Source: Diatrype stigma
Taxonomy: Eukaryota > Ascomycota > Sordariomycetes > Xylariales > Diatrypaceae
Assembly (NCBI GenBank): GCA_022225965.2
Contig: JAKJXP020000076.1
Span: 124,001-188,000 of the forward strand
DNA: 64,000 nt
Direction of reading: 5' to 3'
Of the stretch, positions 33,538 to 45,962 are shown piece by piece (positions within the stretch are counted from its first letter, which is position 1; every line of letters begins with the position of its first letter). Position numbers and translations under genes: made by a program. The notes beneath the pieces are model-generated. The model searched no databases, had not been told where the DNA came from, and worked only from the letters and a program-made list of their open reading frames with translations.

Positions 33538-36484
33538 TCAGTATTCGAAATCGTCATCCGCCGCCGGCCCCTTACTCTTTGTCACGCTCTCCTGCTTCCT
33601 ATACATCTCGGCGACCTGGCGGCTCGACGTCGCCTCGTCGGCCTTCTTGTCGTCTCGGATCTTGATGAACCGTGGGAAACGGAGGCTGATGCCCTTCTCT
33701 CCCGACGGGTCGACCCCTTCCTTCGCACCGGCCTTGTACCGCGGGCTGAGCGTCAGGTCGGCCGTCTTCACCTCCCAGACGTAGCGCGGCTCGAACCAAA
33801 CATCTGGCTGATGCTGGTTGCCCGTGGTGTGCGAGTAGAACGGCTTCGGCCGGTCGATGGTTATTTCGGATAGCTGCTTGTGCAGTTCCTCGAGGACTTG
33901 CTCCGAGAACCCCGTGCCGATATTACATATGGTCTCGTAGGTATCTGTTTTGGGGTTATAGCAGGCCAGGAGAAATGCGCCATAAACGGATGTACGCTTG
34001 CCCTTGCCATGATAGGCGCCGAGCACGACCAGGTCAAGCGAATCTCCCACACCTGATAGGTAATCTTTCTTGATCTGTTGGGTGTTAGTCAAAGACATAG
34101 ATGAGGGAATCAGGAGGATATTACCTTGAGCCAATTTCGACTCCGTTTGCTCGGTTCGTACCCGCTCTCGGAACCATCAAGCATCTTTACCATGAGACCT
34201 TCACATGAGGCTTTTACACTTTCGTCCAGGAATGTCTGGATTTCTTCGAGTTCCTGGCCATTCATGTGCGTTGCGAACGAGAATTCTCCTTCTACTGGGG
34301 TAAAGGCATCGTGGAGCAGTTCGCGGCGTTCCCGAAGGGACTTCTCAACAACAGCCTCGCCATTCAAGAAGAGCAGGTCAAATGCGAAGACGCAAACCTT
34401 CACCTTGACATCCTCGGTCTTAACATCCTTCCTCTTTCTCGTCATGAGCTGCTGGAAGGGAAGAACTTTCTTCTCGGCCATATCCCAAGCCACCGTTTCA
34501 CAGTCGAGCACGAAGCTCTTGGTTCCCTTCTTGACCCACGTATGAAGCTTCTCGAGGACATCGGGATACTTCTTGGACAAATCTTCCGAGTTCCTTGAGA
34601 AAATGCAAGCTACACCATCGGCTGCCTCTTTGGTTGCACCTGGCAAAGCATCGATGTATTCATTTGAGTGATCCTTTGCAACATAGTGGATTTGAGCTCT
34701 CTCGCCGTCATACTTGTATTCACAAGTGAACTTCTGGTTCTCGAAGCGATCGAGAACCTCAGTAATTGCCTTGGTCGGTTTGGCAAGCATAGGCTTCAGA
34801 GGAACACCTGGTCGGAGCTTGCATTTATCCCTCAAGTTCATGATTCCGTGCTCGACCATCGTGGGTATGATGACATCCCAACTTGGAAGTTCACTGAGCG
34901 CTGTTAGCAAGGGGTCCTCGACTGGGAATTGGAAGTAACATGCCTATAGACGGTCTTCAGAACAGACTCCGCTTGCTCCATCTCAGTAGTGCTAGGGACC
35001 TGTTCTTTTTGTTCTTTCTCGTGACATATCATAGCTTGAGCGATGGAAACGAGAACTGTCCTCTCAGCTAATCCGAGTCGAAGCTTCCCCTCGAGAAAGC
35101 GAACAAGATACTTTGCTTCACTAGGGCCACCTTTGTCCTTGTGTATATCGACTTTGCCAGCAGAGTGTGCGTCGGCAGATGAAAGCAATTTCTTGATCAG
35201 ATCGACCTTTCTGCCCTGCGCGCCATTCCCGCTGACGGTCGCGACATCCATGAGGCCCTTGTGGACTCCCTTAACTGTAAGAGGCTTGGGTTTGAACATG
35301 GTAGGCTGCGTAGATCTGCTCTTCACTGCTACTAAGCCCAAATCGCCGATCTCCTTCTGGTCGGCCTTGATGACTGCAAGACTGCGGCCTGTCGTCTCCC
35401 CAATGGCCTTCATGATCAAGGACTCGCCAATACCTAGCTCTATACCAGCGTAATCTGGCGCAAGTTTATTGATCATCAGAAGGACAGTCGGGAGGAAGTC
35501 TTCAGGGGTCAACCGTAAGACCTGTCGCAGGAACAGTGCGCAGTGCTCGGTGATCTCCAAGCGCTTCGTAGTGAGTTCTATAAGCGAAAAGGTCGTGCAT
35601 AACGCAGCGTAGGGAACAGGTGTTCCAGCTTTCCAATCCGGATATGGATCCTTTGCCTTGGTTTTGAGTTTCGTCTGTATTTTTGCGCGAGCTTTTGCGG
35701 CAACTTCACGCTTTCCGGGTTTGTCGTCTGCGCTGTCCTCCGCTTCTGAAGCAGAGCTCGCTGCCGACTCCGACTTGACCTCATCGTCGGCATTTTGCTT
35801 CTTAGGCGACTTTTTCCCCTTTGCGGCAGGGGACGCTGATGGATCCCTCGCTGGTTTTGTCTTGCCCTTGGTGTCTTTCTTAGGCTTCACCGGCTCCTCG
35901 GACATGACCTCATCTTCATCCTCATCTTCCTCAACACGGCGGCGAGTCCTTCGTGGTCGTTTAGATATAGGTGCCTCTTCCTCTAAACCTTCCTCTGGTT
36001 CCTCCTCCGACTCCTGCTTGACTTTTTTTGGTGTCTCCTTTGTCTTCCCCTTGGATGATTGGCCTGTTCGTGACCGCTTTTTCGAATCTGGAGTTGTTGC
36101 GATCAGTTTAATGCCCTTGATTGGGGAAGGTGGATGTAAGTGAGGCCATACCTGGCGAACGAGCTCCAGTTTCCTTGGTCTCTTCTTCAGCCTTTATCTT
36201 TATCTCTGCTGCCGATGACTCTACCTCTTCTGCACTATCTTCAGGCTCATCTTTGGGTTTCTTTGCCGCCCTAGTGGCGAAGGAGAGTTTTGTCTGCTGG
36301 GTAGGGGCGGGTTTGGTCCCATTGGGTTTGCCAAAGAACTTGCTGTTTAAAAGTTAGTCTATACCCATACCCTCGGAGTTTGGGGAAATGCAATGCTAAG
36401 AACAAAGGAATTGAGCATCTCCACCCACCCTATGGTGGTCTGCGAAGACTTTACATACCCCAAGGTTGCTTGCTTGGGTGGCAT
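33538..36484 (-). CDS. CDC9: Replicative DNA ligase I (ATP-dependent)
   Basis: Seals nicks between Okazaki fragments and in excision repair, using ATP to form an enzyme-AMP intermediate. Exons 36484-36429, 36342-36152, 36087-34944, 34893-34125 and 34074-33538 give 898 residues. A PCNA-binding box QTTIGKFF spans the exon 1-2 junction. It is followed by a long charged, Lys/Glu-rich linker with nuclear-localisation-like KRPRRTRRR. The DNA-binding domain precedes the catalytic core, where Lys524 in KYDGERA is the adenylated residue. Motifs such as FAFDLLFLNGE, EGLMVKML and SRNWLKVKKDYL (ligase motif V-like lysines) follow, then the OB-fold ending SLRFPRFIKIRDDK. Intron 3 is GC-AG (34943-34894). 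It is divergently placed from the HTD2-like gene. Confidence 0.95.
34894..34943 (-). other. GC-AG intron of CDC9 (50 nt)
   Basis: No GT donor gives an in-phase join here. The AG|GCATGT donor with acceptor CTCAG restores TVYSELPSWDV, the expected ligase sequence. A GCTAAC branch site lies about 15 nt before the acceptor. Confidence 0.75.
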
Positions 36485-37044
36485 GATGAGCAGTCTGCGC
36501 GACGTGCTCGTCGCAAGTCGGAGAAGCGTACGTGAAGCCACAACGATGAGTTGGTTGGGGTGACCACCAAACAAGGGACGGAAAAGGTAATAAGGTACAG
36601 GGAGCACGGTTCTTAAGTGGTTCAATCCTGAAACATCGCCCAGCTGTCGGTTGCCTAGAATTGGAGAATTGGACCTTCCTTCTGCCTGTTATCGGGTGGG
36701 TAGGTGCACTATAGCAGCAGCTCATCAGCAATTGACGCGCCTGCCTGATACCAGTTCGCGTAAATTGGTGACGCGAACTTTGCACAATCATTTTATGGCG
36801 CTAAACTAAATATGGCAATTACCTCCCTTCGAGAGTCGAGACCCCGCATATACTCCACTATGATGCTTGACTTGGGACCCCTGTTCGAACTTCGGATCTA
36901 AGCAACCTTGAAGCTTTATCGATAACGAATAGACCGATCGATCGCCTCGACTCCTCATCCTGTCTGTAGTTCTTGCATTTCTGTTGAAACAGCTCAATGC
37001 TGGTTATTTGGCGGTTGTTTACATTGGCAAAAGAACCACCATTG
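36485..37044. promoter_or_regulatory. Bidirectional promoter region, CDC9 / HTD2-like
   Basis: About 560 bp between divergent start codons. It contains a cluster of ACGCG sites on the CDC9 side (36735-36779). I see no TATA box. Confidence 0.6.
36735..36779. promoter_or_regulatory. ACGCG (MCB-like) cluster with 9-bp inverted repeat
   Basis: AGTTCGCGT at 36753-36761 and its exact reverse complement ACGCGAACT at 36771-36779 are separated by 9 bp. A third ACGCGC lies at 36735-36740. MCB boxes (ACGCGT core) bound by MBF drive G1/S transcription of yeast CDC9. The sites lie 250-295 bp upstream of the CDC9 ATG. Regulation by MBF is inference. Confidence 0.5.
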
Positions 37045-38320
37045 ATGGCAATGACAACGATATCCCGCCAGTGTTTCCGGAGGCTCAACAGCCTCCCAAG
37101 GCATGGGAAGGCATGGCCATGCGCTCCTGATATGCGCCCGTGTTGCTACTACAGCTCAACGGCTTCGTCTCCTGTCGACTTTGATGCGATCCGGACAGGA
37201 ATGCTATCGCGTCCCGCAAAGCATATTTGGGATGTGATGTCACCTACCAACTCGCATTTGCTCAACATAGCTCTGGCCGATATCCTTCCGTCCAGCTGTC
37301 AGCCAGCCCACTTCGTGAAGGCAGGGGTAGTGCATCCGGCAAGGCTCAGATACGACGAAGCTGCCGAGCTCAGCTTACCCGAGGGCCACCACCTCGTGTA
37401 CTTCCCGCCCCAGATCCGCGCTTCCGACCTGCTGCCCGATGGAACGGAACCCTTTCAGAGTCCAGGTGCGCCGTTCGTGCGCCGTATGTGGGCTGGCGGC
37501 TCTGTCGACTTCGGGTCCAGCCTATCTCTAGATTCTGCCCCGGCGCTGTGTGTTGAATCCATCGACGATGTTTCTGTGAAAGGTCGGCCTGGGGAAGAGA
37601 AGATATTTGTGGACGTGCTACGCCGTTACATGAACGAACCTCAGTTCCGACGGGAAGTGGAAGGTTTCGACGAAGACGACGGCTGCATTGATGAAGGTGG
37701 GACGGGTCCTGTAGAAAAGAGGACTCTCGTCTTTATGCGTCGACGTGAAGCCGGGAAGATAACTCCTGGCGAATTTAAAGCATCGCTGGGGCAAGATAGG
37801 GTCGTTAAATGTAGGCACATGATTATAACTATTGGCAAACTTACTTCTATTATATCAAACTATTTTCATTCAATATTATGGAAGATCTTGATGTTCCTAG
37901 CTAATGTGTGGTTTAGCACCTAAATCTGCTGATTTTTCCATAACCGTCGTACCAACACCAAAGCTCCTCTTCCATTTCAGTGCACTAACCTATAACGCCC
38001 ACTCGATCCACCTGAACCCGGAGTATTGTCGTGACACAGAAGGGCACCGAAACTTATTAGTCCATGGCCCGCTTTCTCTGACGTTGATGCTGTCTGTACT
38101 CAGATCTCAACTTGGCCAGGATACACAAATAGGTCGTATCGATTATCGAAACTTGGCGCCTTTATATGTCGACGAGCCCATGCGTGTTTGTGTCAAAAAG
38201 AAAGGCGACCACGATGGCTCATCATCAGATGCCCAAAACTGGGACGTGTGGGTGGAAAATAAAGATGGCAGTCTCTCGATCAGAGGTACAGCCATAACGA
38301 GCCCAAGGGGCGAACGGTGA
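37045..38320 (+). CDS. HTD2-like mitochondrial 3-hydroxyacyl-thioester dehydratase (MaoC/hot-dog)
   Basis: Probably the dehydratase of mitochondrial type II fatty-acid synthesis (3-hydroxyacyl-ACP to trans-2-enoyl-ACP), supplying precursors for lipoate. Relatives are also annotated as mesaconyl-C4-CoA hydratase. Exons 37045-37810 and 37917-38320 give 389 residues; phases agree (donor GTAGGC, acceptor TTTAG). The N-terminus is rich in Arg, Ser and Thr without acidic residues (MAMTTISRQCFRRLNS), like a mitochondrial presequence. A second in-frame ATG at 36997 would add 16 residues. The C-terminal hot-dog region has FSALTYNAHSIHLNPEY and LLVHGPLSLTLML, matching the catalytic Asp/Asn-His helix of the family. 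Shares its promoter region with CDC9. Confidence 0.85.
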
Positions 38321-39384
38321 GGGTGTCAATTCACCCGACTTCATCCCACCATCTTCGTGGAGGTTCATCTTCGACCCATCGACATGAGGGTCCATTAAAC
38401 CAGCTAAGCAGAAGGAGATGGAGGGAGGTTTAGGTGGATGAATATGATGAACAAGAGCCAGGGATAGTGTATGGTAATTGCGATGATCAATGAAGACCAC
38501 TACATAGTATACTTACTCACAGCACAACAGAACAACACTATAGTATGGAGTGCAAAGAGTGGTGGTGTATTGTACAAAAAGCAGCATGCAGCGCAAGCGA
38601 AGCTATCTAGACTATGAAGCGAGTTGAGGCTTTGTACTGCAGAAAGGGGGTGATCCTCACTTACCAGCATTGCTCCGGCCCAAGCAACGTGTGGAGGTAC
38701 ATTACTTTCCGATAACCAGTCTGATCTATCTGATACATCAGGCACAAAGTACAATAACAATATCTATTTACCCCTTTTATTTACCACTTCATTGTCTGGG
38801 GCTCTGCTCATTATCTGCGTCGGCACCATCCAAATCCAAGTCTCGGGTCCGTATCTCGATTCTCTAGTTAAACCTCGGCCCAGAAATGGACTAGGCGGGT
38901 CTGGCGGGTGTTTGCCGGGCAGGGCTGCCAAGGGGGCAGCAGGGCGGAGGGCGGAGGGAGGCGCCTTAGATGCAAGTGACCACAAGCCGTGCGGGTCTCC
39001 TGGAGCTTAGACCACACCTTATCTCTATCTCCCTCCCTCTGTTAACCCTTAACAAGAAACCCTTGACAAGAAACCCTTGACAAGAAACCCTTGACAAGGA
39101 ACCCTCAACTAGCATCTTCAACCGGGCAAGGAGGAAAGGCTGCAGATGCGGTGAAGATCAATCATACCTACTTAGGTATCATATTATTCTCTACCACACC
39201 AACGTCTTCCTTGCGGGGCCTAAGCCGTCCCTCTTCTCATTCATCCTACTGAACGACTCAATCATCAGACAGAACCAACCAGCTCTTCTCGCTTGTCGCA
39301 CTAGACGCCTAGTCCGAGTGCTGGTATCACAGATACACCAGCCCTGCATGCGCGCTACTGCTACGAAGTTAGGTACCTTGAGCC
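38321..39384. other. Intergenic with a 14-bp tandem repeat
   Basis: Between the HTD2-like and F-box genes. No gene seen. The repeat at 39044-39108 is the only notable structure. Confidence 0.5.
39044..39108. repeat. Tandem ACAAGAAACCCTTG minisatellite
   Basis: Four to five head-to-tail copies of a ~14-bp unit with minor variation at both ends. It lies about 280 bp upstream of the F-box gene ATG, so it could sit in its promoter or leader. Confidence 0.85.
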
Positions 39385-41789
39385 ATGGAGAACATAGCAC
39401 CAGAGATCCTGCACATCGTGTGCTCGTTCCTCCTCGTCGACGATGTGTTGAGCTTTCGGCTGGTGGGGCGCTCGTTCGCGGACATCGGCGCCGCCTACAT
39501 GCTGCCCGAGGTGACCTTCTACAGTAGGCCAGCCAACTTCCAGCGTCATTTATTCCGATTACTCTATCCCGTACCCCTATGTGGCGTGTTTAGGAAGTGC
39601 AAATGGGTAGCTAACTCCAACCGTTGCAGTGCACGAGGAGGAGCTGCAGCGTTTGCGGGAGATCTCGCTGCACCCGGTGTTCTCGCGGCACGTCGCCTCC
39701 CTGACGTACCTCGCCCATGCCCTCGACTGTCCCAAGGTATCATTTCGCGAGTTCGTCCGTGACCACCGGCGTGAGTTGCGGTGGAATCGCCGTTGTAAGT
39801 GGATGTTCATTTTACCGCAGTCATTCCGGTTGCTCTCTGGATATCCAGGGGAGTCTAAAGAACCAAGGAACCGCTGCGCCCCCCTGGAATATGCACGAAG
39901 GAAGATTTGCTGATTCCAAACGTTGTCGCAGTGCGGCGGCGCAACCTTTCGACCTCCCAGCTCATGGCCGAGTATCGTAAGTATGAGGAGGCCGCCGACC
40001 GCCAGACCGCCATCATGACGGCTCAGACCGACGTCGAAGTGCTCAAGGAGGTCATGCCGCGCTTCCCGAACTTGCAGCAGATCACCATGTCCGCAGGCCA
40101 TATCGGTATGTGCAATAGAGTATATCTCATTTTTCAAATTCCTGTTATGCTTGCTAACTTCATCATAGTACGTGCTACCACGAACGCCCCTTCACCCTAT
40201 ACCTTGTTAAATGAAGTAAGGTAAACTACGTGACATCATTTGTTAACACTATAGCAAAGTTCTACGAAGGACGAATCCGCAAGAAGCGCGCCAAGCCCCT
40301 CGACAACATCATGCGGGGCAAGCACCTGTACAGCCTGAACCCGGAGGGGGCGCGCCCCCTGGAGGCGCTGATGTCGGCGAACGCGGCGGCGCCCTGCGAC
40401 ATCCGCAGCTTCCGGGCGGGGTCGCTGAACTGGCGGTTCTTCCGGCGGGGGGCGGCGGACCTGGCGCGGCTGTTCCGTCCGCTGGCGCACCTGACGCAGA
40501 TCCAGCTGAACATCAACGTGGACCCGGCGGACGAGCGGGTGCGGGAGAGCGACTCGGCGGCGCGGTGCCGGCGCGTGCTCGCCCGCGGCGTCCTGCGCGA
40601 GATCCTCCGCTCCATGCCCCAGCTGCAGTCTCTCTGCGTCGAGCTCGTCTCCTGGGACGGCGAGGACCTCGACCGCGGCGCCCGCCTGCGCGACCTCGTC
40701 GAGCCCGGCTTCCGCTGGCCCGCCCTGCGCGAGCTGGTCATCGGCGGCGTCGACTGCGACCGCCAGGAGCTGATGCGCGTCCTCGAACTCCACAAAGATA
40801 CCCTCCGCCACCTGTGCCTGCGGAGCATCTATCTCAAAACCACATCCTGGAGGAAACTCTTACCGTGAGTCACACGCATGCACGCACACGCGCACACATA
40901 TACTCCCCCTTTCCCCTTATTTCTCTTAGTCTAAGAATACTTCTCTTTAATCTGGTTCCTTTGTCCCCGCGGTTCATAAAGCACCCAGCTTCCCTCTACA
41001 AGGGTTTACAAGCCCCCCCCCCCCACCAAAACATTTGATATACATACCCCTTTCGCCTACTATGTCTACCTACACAAACTATCAATAAACTACCCCGTAC
41101 TTACGCCCGCAATACTGAATCTCGCATGTGCGACTTTTCTTTGCAACAGGGAAATCCGAAAGAAGCTATACCTCACCGATGCATGCATTTGCGGCGACCT
41201 GTACGGAACGCCGGAGGACGAGGACGAGGACGGCAACAACAACGAAGAGCAAGGGGCATCCCCGTTGTTCTGGCAGAACCCGTACCCGAACCCGGAGCTC
41301 GAGTACTGGGACCTGTCGGAGCCGGAGGTGGGCGAGCACGACATGCGCGACTCGATCAACGTGTACTGCCGGCAGGGTGGGGCGCTGTACCCGGACGAGC
41401 TGCCGCTCAGCGACGAGGTGGTCGACCGCCACTACGACGAGCACGTCAAGGCCATCGTCGACGAGCGCAACGACAGCTACGACGACGAGGACGACGACGG
41501 AAGCTCGACGCTGTCTATATTCAACAGTCTGGGACTCTCCGATGATGAGAACGAGCAACGGCGGAACGATGATGATGACGATGGGGACAGCAATTGGGAA
41601 GATGTCGATTCGGATGAGGAAGAGGACGATGACGATGACGATGATGACGACGACGACGAGCTCAGCGACGAGTTTGGGGACGATGGGTACGGGTACTTCA
41701 TGAATGATGAAGACGACGATTTCAATGCGAACATGGAGCAGGTCGAGTTCGTGCTGGGGATGTTCATGGGGGGATCTACGCTCTGGTGA
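39385..41789 (+). CDS. F-box protein with acidic C-terminal tail
   Basis: Putative substrate adaptor of an SCF ubiquitin ligase. Five exons (39385-39523, 39630-39794, 39932-40105, 40255-40864, 41150-41789) give 575 residues with all phases closing. An F-box lies at residues 1-45 (ENIAPEILHIVCSFLLVDDVLSFRLVG in part). The middle has leucine-rich spacing (FRPLAHLTQIQLNI, MPQLQSLCVELVSW, WPALRELVIGGVD, LRHLCLRSIYL) suggesting degenerate LRRs for substrate binding. The last ~210 residues contain FWQNPYPNPELEYWDLSEP and then a strongly acidic tail coded by GAT/GAC repeats (about 41560-41720). Exon 4 is GC-rich with a codon bias unlike the acidic tail. Substrate unknown. Confidence 0.85.
41565..41665 (+). 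repeat. GAY/GAR codon repeat coding the acidic tail
   Basis: Runs of GAT, GAC and GAG triplets inside the F-box gene; the longest Asp run is about twelve. Likely prone to slippage. Confidence 0.8.
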
Positions 41790-43171
41790 GCTCTTTTCTT
41801 GGGCTTGGGCTGCTTGCTGTGAGCTAGCTAGTTCTATTTGGTCATGATCTCTTTTTGCACCAACCAGATAGGCCTTAACGATTCATCATATCATAGACAA
41901 TAAATTAGAGCTAAGGCACACACACACGCACGCACACACGCACATGCTTTTATTATCTTCATCCATATTACGTCTAGAGGTCTTTCAGGTGTCCCCCCCA
42001 CCCAAGGAATATATAAAATACCTACAGGGCACTTCAAAAATCAAGATCTCACCCTACTTGAATATGTAGGAGCTCACCACAACGTCCTAAAGACCTTCTA
42101 AACATTTTCTATTCCATCTACATCTAAGCCAAGAGACGATTCTTCCACTGCCAAGTACACTACCGTGTAAGCAAAAGCCCAACTTCAACTTAAAACAAGG
42201 ACATGTCGGTAGCATGTCTAGGGTCGACTGCACAAGGGTATACTGATAGTCGCTAACCAGTGTTACAAAATCACCATGGGGCAAGCCAAGCAAGCAGGAG
42301 TAGTTGAGTAAGCAAGTTATCATTGTCTGCAGGTGTCTGTCTAGAACTCGTGTCGTGGGTCTCGTTTTGTTGTTAAAGGCGGTCGTCATATACAGCAGTG
42401 ATATTACAGGTTTCTTCCTCTCTCTCTCTGCCTCTCTCGCATCAGATCTCACTCAACTCAACTCAACCCCGGGGAGGAAACAGGGGATAGGGACAACCTG
42501 GAAAAAAGAAGCCAAGCCAGCCCGTTTCCGTTCCAGTCCAGTCAGTCGGTCGGTCAATCAAATCCATCCGTAGGTAGGTACGTATCAAAGAGTCCAACCA
42601 ACAAGCATGCATGCCCGTGCCTGCACCTCCCTTCTCTACCCTTCCTTACCCTGCTCTGCCCTCACTCCTCAACGCCGATATCTCATCTCATCTGGTGCTC
42701 ATCTCATTTCATCTCCACACAAAGTGTGAACTCTTTCCATATAGAAGTAAACGATTTAGAGGAGCGGCACGCACTCTCTCTTTCTCTCAAGATGGGGGAA
42801 AAAAAAATAAACAATCGCAGCATCAACAATCATGTCTGAACTCGATCAAGTGAGAAACGTCTCGACCATATCTTTCCGATTTCGCCATGCCAATGCAATC
42901 AAGTGTGTGGAAGAAAAAAAGGGGGGCCAGCCAGCCGGTTGGGGAACGGGAACTCGCCACTGATGAGACAGCCGCACTGGGAACGAAGTTGAAAAAAATA
43001 GAATCAAAGTCAAAACATCAAACCAAACCCAAATCATGACCGGTATGGCGCTACAAGCAAGCTACATTCCTGATCTCAAAACGCTCGCAAGATGGCTTGG
43101 TACCATGATTGCTGAGCTATCATGCTTAGTTCTCTACTCTGAAAATATTCAAAGAATCGATCTATGCTTTC
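41790..43171. other. Intergenic between convergent F-box and STE11 genes
   Basis: 3' flanks of both genes. Contains CACA/CGCACA repeats near 41918-41944, TAGGTA at 42573 and a homopurine stretch near 42792-42808. No gene seen. Confidence 0.5.
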
Positions 43172-45962
43172 CTAAGTGATGGGAGTCAAAAATGGGCTCA
43201 GCATGAGATCGTCGGCGCTGGGCCGCAGGTTGTGATCGATCTCGAACGTCTGCTTGAGGAACTCGATGGCTTCCGGGCTCGCATCTTCTGGGATGGTGGG
43301 CGCCGCCCGACCGCCGCCGATCTTGAAGATGGCCTGCAGCTGGCTGCAGTCGGGGAAGGGATGGTCGCCCGTCATCATCTCGACGACTAGGCAGCCGAGA
43401 GACCAAATGTCCGCCTTGCGGGTGTACGAAGTCTGCTTGACGACCTCAGGCGCCATCCAGAAGACGGAACCTTGGAGGGAGGGGCGGTGCTTGTTGTTAG
43501 CGGCACCGCTCAGTATGTTGGTTGCCTCAAGCTTTTTGCTGATGCCGAAATCCGAAATTTTGATCGTGCCCTTGTTATCAACCAAAATATTGGCGCCTTT
43601 GATGTCTCGGTGAATGATGTCCTGGCCATGCAGGTAGGAAAGTCCGTTGAGGATCTGACGGACGAAACTGCGCACCAGAGGCTCGGGAAGGGCACCGTAC
43701 GAGTTGAGCATCGTCTGTACCGAGCCACCGGGAACGTACTCCAGAAAAATGTTGAGGTGCTCGGCTGAAGAACTGCAGCCGAGGTACTGCACGATATTGG
43801 CGTGGCGAAGGTCGCGCAGAAGAGAGATCTCACGCTTCAATGCGTCGATCATGCTCTTCTTGCGAGCGTCATTTTGGCTATTGGCTCCTGGTGATGGCGT
43901 CTCGACTTGCTTGACAGCAAGTAGCTCACCGGTAACGGCGTGCAAAGCCAGGTACACGCAACCAAAAGAACCTTGGCCGATCAAGGCACCTTTCATCCAT
44001 TTGTTGTCATCCCATGACTCGCCAGCCAGGAAACTTTGTAATTCTGCATCCTCGTCCTCGCCGTCCTCGCCAAGAGCTTGGGCAATTTCCTTGACGGAGC
44101 CAGAGCCCTGCGTGCTCGTCTCGTCGAAGTAACTAGTTTGACGAGTGGAGGTTGAATCAGTCAGAGTGACAGGGTTCGAGTCGGAGCCACTGTCTGCAAA
44201 GGAAACATATGACTTTCGGTTGGGCTCGACGGGTGACTCCTCCTGAAGGGTGTCGAGAACAGACGATGCTATGGAGTCTCGATAAGATGGTTGCAGGCGG
44301 CTTTGAGCGTTAAGCGGTTTGACCTTGGCGAGTTGGTTATTGCCTTGTAACCAAGTCTCAGCGATGCTAGGAATAGGCGGTGCGTCTTGTATACTGGAGG
44401 CGAAACTGATATTGCTTGCAACGCTCAACCGGCTGTTGACCTTGCTTAAACGCGTCGATCTCCGCATGGAAAGTCGGGCTGTTCGGTCAATGTCCTCCCG
44501 AGGATGATCGGGGAAGTACGAGGTAAGGTCGGACGTAATCAATTCACTAGGTGGTCTCAGCCCACCGAACGGTCTCAGCATACCCCTTCGTCCTGGCGTG
44601 GCTCTTGCCTCCTGGGGAGCAGCAGGCCTTTCGAGGTCTCTCGCGGCGTTGTTGAGATTTCTCTCCCGATCCTGGAAAGATATTGGTGAAAGGGGCGGCT
44701 GCAAGCCTAACAGCTGCTGTACCTTCTTCTGACTTCGCTTGTCCTGGTCTAGGGTGCGAGAATAGCTTTGTTGGGCTTCCTCCATGGCAATGGCTGCTGC
44801 CCGCTGGAGTTCCGAGTCGCCCGGCTCGCCCGAGGGCACTCTTCGGAGTATGAGTCGGTTTCTCTCGGGTCGTTTCTGATCCTTGATAATGCGCCACAGT
44901 TCGGTATCGCCGAGACGACGACATTGCTTAGGGTCGGGGTCAACACCGGCTAATACCCAGAAACAGTAGTTGCGATCATGATCCTCGCGGAGGGCGAATT
45001 TCCGTAGAGTGACACGCATGACCTCCTCGCAAGTGTTGCAATCGGCAATCTTGACGACTTTCGTGACACCGCCGGTGGAGATAACCCGGATGACATCTTG
45101 GCCCTGTGGTAGCGCAGCCATCAGCGAACCATCCACACTTGATTGGTTTCTGGTATGGGTCATTACCAGTCGACCATGCTGCGCAGATTCCGACGAGTTC
45201 GGTTGCCTGCTTGTCGAGTTGGGTGTCGCATTGCTCATGTACGGTTGGTTTTGAGGATAACGCTGTTGGCGAACACTCCGCATATCGGCGCTCGGTAGGG
45301 GAGAACTCGGTCGGGAAGCGGACTTTGGGGCATCAACTGCAGGATAAGCCATGCTGTGTAGTTCAACTTGTCTCGAATATCTCTTGCCCGACGTCGTGGG
45401 CGCTGTGCGGCCGCCACTCGAGTTGGATGGCCTCGGGGAACCCGTCGACGCCATGTAGTGAACATCAAGGCCGCCGAAGGAATCCTGGGCAGTCAGTCAG
45501 ACAAGCACGTTTAAGAGACCTGCCAACCCGGAACATGTAACTCACCCTATTCCGCTTCTTCTGGTTCGCGTAGGCCTTGGTCCGAAGCTTCTTGATACCG
45601 AGAAATAGTCGCACCCGGTCGCCAACTTTCTCAATGCCCATCTCCTTCAAGACCTCCTTGTCCATCTCTAGTAAGTTCTCGCCATTGATGTTGTTTTTCC
45701 TAAACAGCTTCTCGTACTCGCCACATTTGACGCTCCGTAGGTATTCGCAAACCTGATCTTCACTCCAGTTCTTAACTGCGTCGGGCCCGTCGATGTCTGA
45801 GAACTCCGAGTCGGTCGGGCTGGCGAACGTTTGACCCTGCAGCGGAACTGCGGGGGCTCTTCGAGAGGGCGGCATATTGGAAGAGGGATTGTTGGCGACA
45901 AGAGTCGAACTAGTCGAAGCCAGGGAAGCCGGAAATGATGATTTGGATGCTAACATAGCCAT
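43172..45962 (-). CDS. STE11: MAP kinase kinase kinase, STE11 type (SAM-RA-kinase)
   Basis: Top kinase of the mating/filamentation/fusion MAPK module (yeast Ste11; Neurospora NRC-1), phosphorylating a Ste7-type MAPKK. Exons 45962-45546 and 45484-43172 give 909 residues. A SAM domain at about 63-127 (WSEDQVCEYLRSV ... VGDRVRLFLGI) should bind a Ste50-like adaptor. A Ras-association domain lies near 269-356. A long Ser-rich linker follows. The kinase domain (about 635-905) has IGQGSFGCVY, the ATP-binding Lys in LLAVKQV, HRDIKGANIL, DFGISKK and GSVFWMAPE. The first genuine ATG is at 45962; the open frame continues upstream only from a TTG. The donor GTGAGT and the acceptor GCCCAG are canonical. 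It lies across a ~6-kb gene-free interval from the PH-LRR gene. Confidence 0.95.
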
